NCBI RefSeq assembly: GCF_000016665.1 | Contig: NC_009523.1 | Location: 1,178,001 to 1,242,000 of the forward strand | Origin: Roseiflexus sp. RS-1 | Lineage (GTDB): Bacteria; Chloroflexota; Chloroflexia; Chloroflexales; Roseiflexaceae | Reading direction: 5' to 3' | DNA length: 64,000 bases | Shown here: positions 61,164-64,000 of the stretch, piece by piece | Layout: each line of letters opens with the position of its first letter | Position numbering within the stretch: the first letter of the stretch is position 1 | Position numbers and translations under genes: made by a program | Notes under the pieces: generated by a model | What the model saw: only the letters and a program-made list of their open reading frames with translations | Databases searched by the model: none | What the model was told of the DNA's origin: nothing

Positions 61164-63512
61164 ATGAGCCACGACAGCACTCCAGTCTACACCGACGCCG
61201 ATTTCATCAAGGATGATCTGCGTCGCTGCGATCTGGTGATGAAAGGCGGGATCACCAGCGGTATCGTATACCCGCCTGCAATCATCGAGCTTGCCACGCG
61301 CTACCGTTTTGTCAATGTCGGCGGCACGTCGGCAGGCGCGATTGCTGCCGCAGCCGCTGCCGCTGCAGAATGTGGACGCGATGTGCCATACGCCGGGTAT
61401 CGCAGCAGTTTTCTGCGGCTTGACCGATTGCGCGCCTGGCTTGGCGAACGCGAGGATCATATTCCTGGGCTGTTTCAACCGCTGCCACGTATGAAACCCC
61501 TGTTCAACGTCCTGCTCGACCTGACTATCGCGTCCAGAACACAATCCCAGACTTCTCCGGGGCGTCCATCGACGCACATGCCTGGCGCAGGCGCACTCCG
61601 CATTCCTGCGATTGGAATGCGCTTTGCCTGGCGCGCCCTGACACTGTTCCTTCGCAGTGCACGGGTGTTGATACGCCATCATCCGCAGGTGACGCTGGGA
61701 GTCGGCGTGATGGTTGTGTTAATCGTTCTTGCCTTCCAGATGCTGATTTCAATATCCAACGATGGTTTCGCTTCTCCAATACACGTCGTCGGATGGGTGG
61801 CGTCTGCCATTCTGATCGGCGCGATTGTCGGCATCCTGGCAGGCGCAGGGCATCTTGTCTGGCTGGCGGTTTACGAACTGCCGCGCAACCTGTTTGGGCT
61901 GTGCAGCGGTCACGTCGCAGACGCATCACCGACAGGATGGCCGCCGACACTGGGAGACGATCAGGGGCGTGGCAGACCTCCCGCGCTGACCGACTGGCTC
62001 CACGCGGTCATCAACGGGCTGGCGGGACGCGACGCGCGCCAGCCGCCGTTGACGTTCGGCGATCTGGAAAGGAAGGGCATTGCGCTGCGCACGATGACCA
62101 GCAACCTGAGTGAGCACATGCCGTATGTGCTGCCGAAAGACCTGGGGCGGTTTCTCTTCGATCCGAACGAGTGGGCGCGCCTGTTTCCCGATGTTGTTGT
62201 CGAACATCTGCGCGCACACAGCGCTGGCGCCGTATACCGCATCGCCGATGCGCGGGGCGCTTCGCAAACGTTGCTGCCGCTCCCTGCATGGCGTGATATA
62301 CCGGTGGTTGTGGGAGCGCGCATGAGCTTGAGTTTTCCGCTCCTGATCGCCGCCGTGCCGCTCTACACCATCAGCGTCGCCGGGCAACGCGAGGCGAGCG
62401 CCGGAAAGACTCTGCGCGCGGATCATGTTCAGCGTCATGTCTTCAGTGATGGCGGGATTGCCAGCAACTTCCCGATCCATTTCTTCGACCGCTGGCTGCC
62501 GACCCATCCGACCTTTGGCATCAACCTGGTGCAACTCCCTGCCGATGAAGCCGACAATGAACAGTTTCTCCAGACCCTCCTTGCCGACGATGTTGCGGAA
62601 GCCGCAGCAGAACCGGTGCAACCCGGCGTTACTGTCAAACAGGCGCATCTTGGGCGCACCGACTTTCGTGCTGCCGCGCCCGCACCGCCGCCACAGATGC
62701 GCTCCGCCGCACCGTTCAGCGATCCGCGAGGTGAGGTGTATCTGCCGCCTGCTGGACCGGGCGATGATTACATCGAATGGCGCGCAATCGGCAGCCTTCC
62801 GGCGTTCTTCTGGTCGATCTTCGGCACAGCGCAGAACTACCGCGACACGGCGCAGGCGCGCCTGCCAGGGTACAACGAGCGCGTGGTGCGCGTGCGGCTG
62901 AAACCCGATGAAGGCGGACTCAACCTGCGCATGCCGCGCCAGACCATCGCGGCGATTATGCACAAGGGGCAACTTGCCGGGCGCGCGTTGCTGCCGCAGG
63001 AACCAGAGGCAGCCGGGAGAAGGCGCGGCGGGTTCACCTTCGACGATCATCGCTGGGTGCGCCTCGTGACGCTCCTTTCGGAGATCGATCAGCAACTCAA
63101 CGATATGCGCTCCGCCTACGACGATGTTCAGGCGGACTATGCCACGTTTCTGCGCAACGCGCTGACGAATGACAATCTGCCGGTTTGCCCGCCCTACTAC
63201 GCTGGCAGCCCGGAAGAACGCGCGCTCTTTGCGCGGCGCATCGAGGCATTGATTGCGCTCTGCACCCTGTGGAGCGATCTCGATGAAGAAACAACGGCGC
63301 GCCTCAATACGATCCTGTTGCGCATGAACAAACGGACGCTGCAGGACATGGCGCGTCTGCTCGATCAACCCGATGACCAGGAGGCGTTGAGCGGTCTGCA
63401 CCACTGGCTCGCTGCGATGCATGCGGAAAAAGTTCGCCTGGCAAAAGCGGCGGAACGCGAGTCATCGCCGGTTGAGGACATGATCGACCTGCGGGTGATG
63501 CCGACGATTTGA
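61164..63512 (+). CDS. Patatin-like phospholipase with internal membrane segments
   Basis: A 782-residue patatin-family lipid hydrolase. The oxyanion loop is CDLVMKGGITSGIVYPPAI, the nucleophile Ser lies in the G-x-S-x-G of NVGGTSAGAIAAA, and the catalytic Asp in FSDGGIASNFPIHFFD. Between Ser and Asp are two long hydrophobic stretches (residues 170-190, VTLGVGVMVVLIVLAFQMLI, and 200-235), so the enzyme is membrane-bound. The C-terminal 200 residues are helical and of unknown role. No cyclic-oligonucleotide synthase or other defence gene is nearby, so a lipid-turnover role is simpler. Start at 61164, with AGGGAAA upstream. Confidence 0.88.
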   Translation: MSHDSTPVYTDADFIKDDLRRCDLVMKGGITSGIVYPPAIIELATRYRFVNVGGTSAGAIAAAAAAAAECGRDVPYAGYRSSFLRLDRLRAWLGEREDHIPGLFQPLPRMKPLFNVLLDLTIASRTQSQTSPGRPSTHMPGAGALRIPAIGMRFAWRALTLFLRSARVLIRHHPQVTLGVGVMVVLIVLAFQMLISISNDGFASPIHVVGWVASAILIGAIVGILAGAGHLVWLAVYELPRNLFGLCSGHVADASPTGWPPTLGDDQGRGRPPALTDWLHAVINGLAGRDARQPPLTFGDLERKGIALRTMTSNLSEHMPYVLPKDLGRFLFDPNEWARLFPDVVVEHLRAHSAGAVYRIADARGASQTLLPLPAWRDIPVVVGARMSLSFPLLIAAVPLYTISVAGQREASAGKTLRADHVQRHVFSDGGIASNFPIHFFDRWLPTHPTFGINLVQLPADEADNEQFLQTLLADDVAEAAAEPVQPGVTVKQAHLGRTDFRAAAPAPPPQMRSAAPFSDPRGEVYLPPAGPGDDYIEWRAIGSLPAFFWSIFGTAQNYRDTAQARLPGYNERVVRVRLKPDEGGLNLRMPRQTIAAIMHKGQLAGRALLPQEPEAAGRRRGGFTFDDHRWVRLVTLLSEIDQQLNDMRSAYDDVQADYATFLRNALTNDNLPVCPPYYAGSPEERALFARRIEALIALCTLWSDLDEETTARLNTILLRMNKRTLQDMARLLDQPDDQEALSGLHHWLAAMHAEKVRLAKAAERESSPVEDMIDLRVMPTI

Positions 63513-63672
63513 TAGAGACGGGCGCCCCTACACCCACTACCACGGGCGACTGCCGTCGCGGACGATCCGTGAGGAGCCACGCTACACAGGCGAGGGGATG
63601 ACTGCGGCGCAGCCGCTATCAGCGATCACGTCTATCGAAATCACAGCGTCGGAACCCGTACCCCTGATCCCT
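63513..63672. other. Intergenic DNA after the patatin gene
   Basis: No gene or promoter is visible. The right end (63666-63672, GATCCCT) is the presumed target repeat of the following family III element. Confidence 0.4.
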
Positions 63673-63852
63673 CCCCCTCTCAGGTGTAGAGTTCCTGGGA
63701 GAGATGCGCGGTTTGCTGCATTCCTGTGCGCTTTTGCCCCTCATCCCCCCAACCCCCTTCTCCCACAAGGGGAAAAGGGGGAGTCTGGGCTTCCTGAAAC
63801 CCAGAATGAGAAAAGAAATGCAAGGGCTTCCCAAAAAACCTACCCCTGTAAG
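63673..63852. mobile_element. MITE-like element, family III, copy B (reverse orientation)
   Basis: A 180-bp element, reverse oriented. Its ends CTCTCAGGTGTAGAG and CTACCCCTGTAAG form imperfect inverted repeats, and GATCCCT flanks it at 63666-63672 and 63853-63859. The inner hairpin CCCCCTTCTCCC is shared with copies A and C. Confidence 0.7.
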
Positions 63853-63857
63853 GATCC

Positions 63858-64000
63858 CTACTCCCCGGCATCCAACTCCTCGAGCGCTTCGACCGGCATC
63901 CCCCAGCGGATGACGGTCTCGCGCTCTTCTTCCGGTGAGGCGCATTTCTTCCAGCGCGCGCCAGAGACGCCATGCACCCGCGCGCGGCACTCTTCCCAGG
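63858..64000 (-). CDS. C-terminal end of an unidentified protein (partial)
   Basis: An open minus-strand frame from the window edge to a TAG at 63858-63860 gives 47 residues: WEECRARVHGVSGARWKKC, then ETVIRWGMPVEALEELDAGE. The composition is protein-like. No family is recognised. The stop codon overlaps the target repeat of the family III element, which seems to have inserted at its very 3' end. Confidence 0.5.
   Translation of the reverse strand, partial: WEECRARVHGVSGARWKKCASPEEERETVIRWGMPVEALEELDAGE

Noticed and set aside
61926-63422. A 498-codon minus-strand frame opposite the patatin gene
   Set aside because: It mirrors the patatin gene, whose catalytic motifs are clear. There is no independent support.
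61164-63512. CBASS or other anti-phage effector role for the patatin protein
   Set aside because: No cyclase, ubiquitin-like or other defence gene is adjacent, and the neighbours are metabolic.

Overview
This 64 kb window is GC-rich chromosomal DNA (by eye about 60% GC) of a bacterium, most likely a filamentous member of the Chloroflexota close to Roseiflexus. That placement is an inference. It rests on the gene style and content: FixABCX, a full Hyp set except HypF, a CheA-hybrid chemosensory operon without flagellar genes, a sortase with a cell-wall-type substrate, Uma2 paralogues, DUF4127 and DUF4342 proteins, and intergenic DNA full of short repeats. No rRNA, tRNA or CRISPR array was found, and there is no prophage.

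Layout. 1-1355: 3' part of a thiamine-diphosphate enzyme gene (-). 1488-1808: DUF4342 protein. 2173-5672: fixABCX, a tightly overlapping electron-bifurcating flavoprotein operon. 5817-7259: two signalling genes that have both lost their N-terminal halves and meet head to head, which looks like a rearrangement breakpoint. 7311-12223: methyltransferase, small membrane protein, FAD oxidoreductase, PRPP-synthetase-like gene and metallo-hydrolase. 12438-21436: hydrogenase maturation genes hypA and hypBCDE, split by an FMN-riboswitch-controlled riboflavin operon (ribE and an in-frame ribB-ribH fusion) that lies between two copies of a short inverted-repeat element. 21446-23808: frameshifted membrane protein. 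24003-25571: a 180-bp repeat element carrying a nested IS. 25683-28028: Rieske oxygenase and two tandem Uma2 genes. 28146-33424: a minus-strand housekeeping run (tatC, tatA/B, acpP, nusB, asp23-like, fabG, membrane Mrr-like, nrdR). 33677-39803: SWIM protein, GH2 glycosidase, phoU. 39815-48324: chemosensory operon cheW-mcp-cheA-rec-rsbT-like-cheW-cheB-cheR (-). 48459-52372: pth, then a sortase and its probable substrate. 52561-64000: DUF2085, tandem thioredoxin, acyl-CoA synthetase, rpmG, DUF4127, Nth-like glycosylase, MshEN-repeat protein, histidine phosphatase, patatin and a partial gene.

How the parts fit. FixABCX should oxidise NADH to reduce both quinone and a low-potential ferredoxin. 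The Hyp proteins build the NiFe(CN)2CO centre of a hydrogenase encoded elsewhere. The rib operon supplies the flavins these enzymes need and is feedback-controlled by FMN. The Tat pair could export folded cofactor proteins. The Che operon probably steers gliding or type IV pili.

The intergenic DNA is the most unusual layer. I see three different short inverted-repeat (MITE-like) families, one nested in another, one with a 12-bp target duplication and an IS inside it, plus three heptanucleotide tandem arrays, two of which run into the 3' end of a gene and supply its stop codon. The best candidates for something new are the RibB-RibH fusion with a possible internal start, the head-to-head truncated signalling genes, and this repeat ecology.
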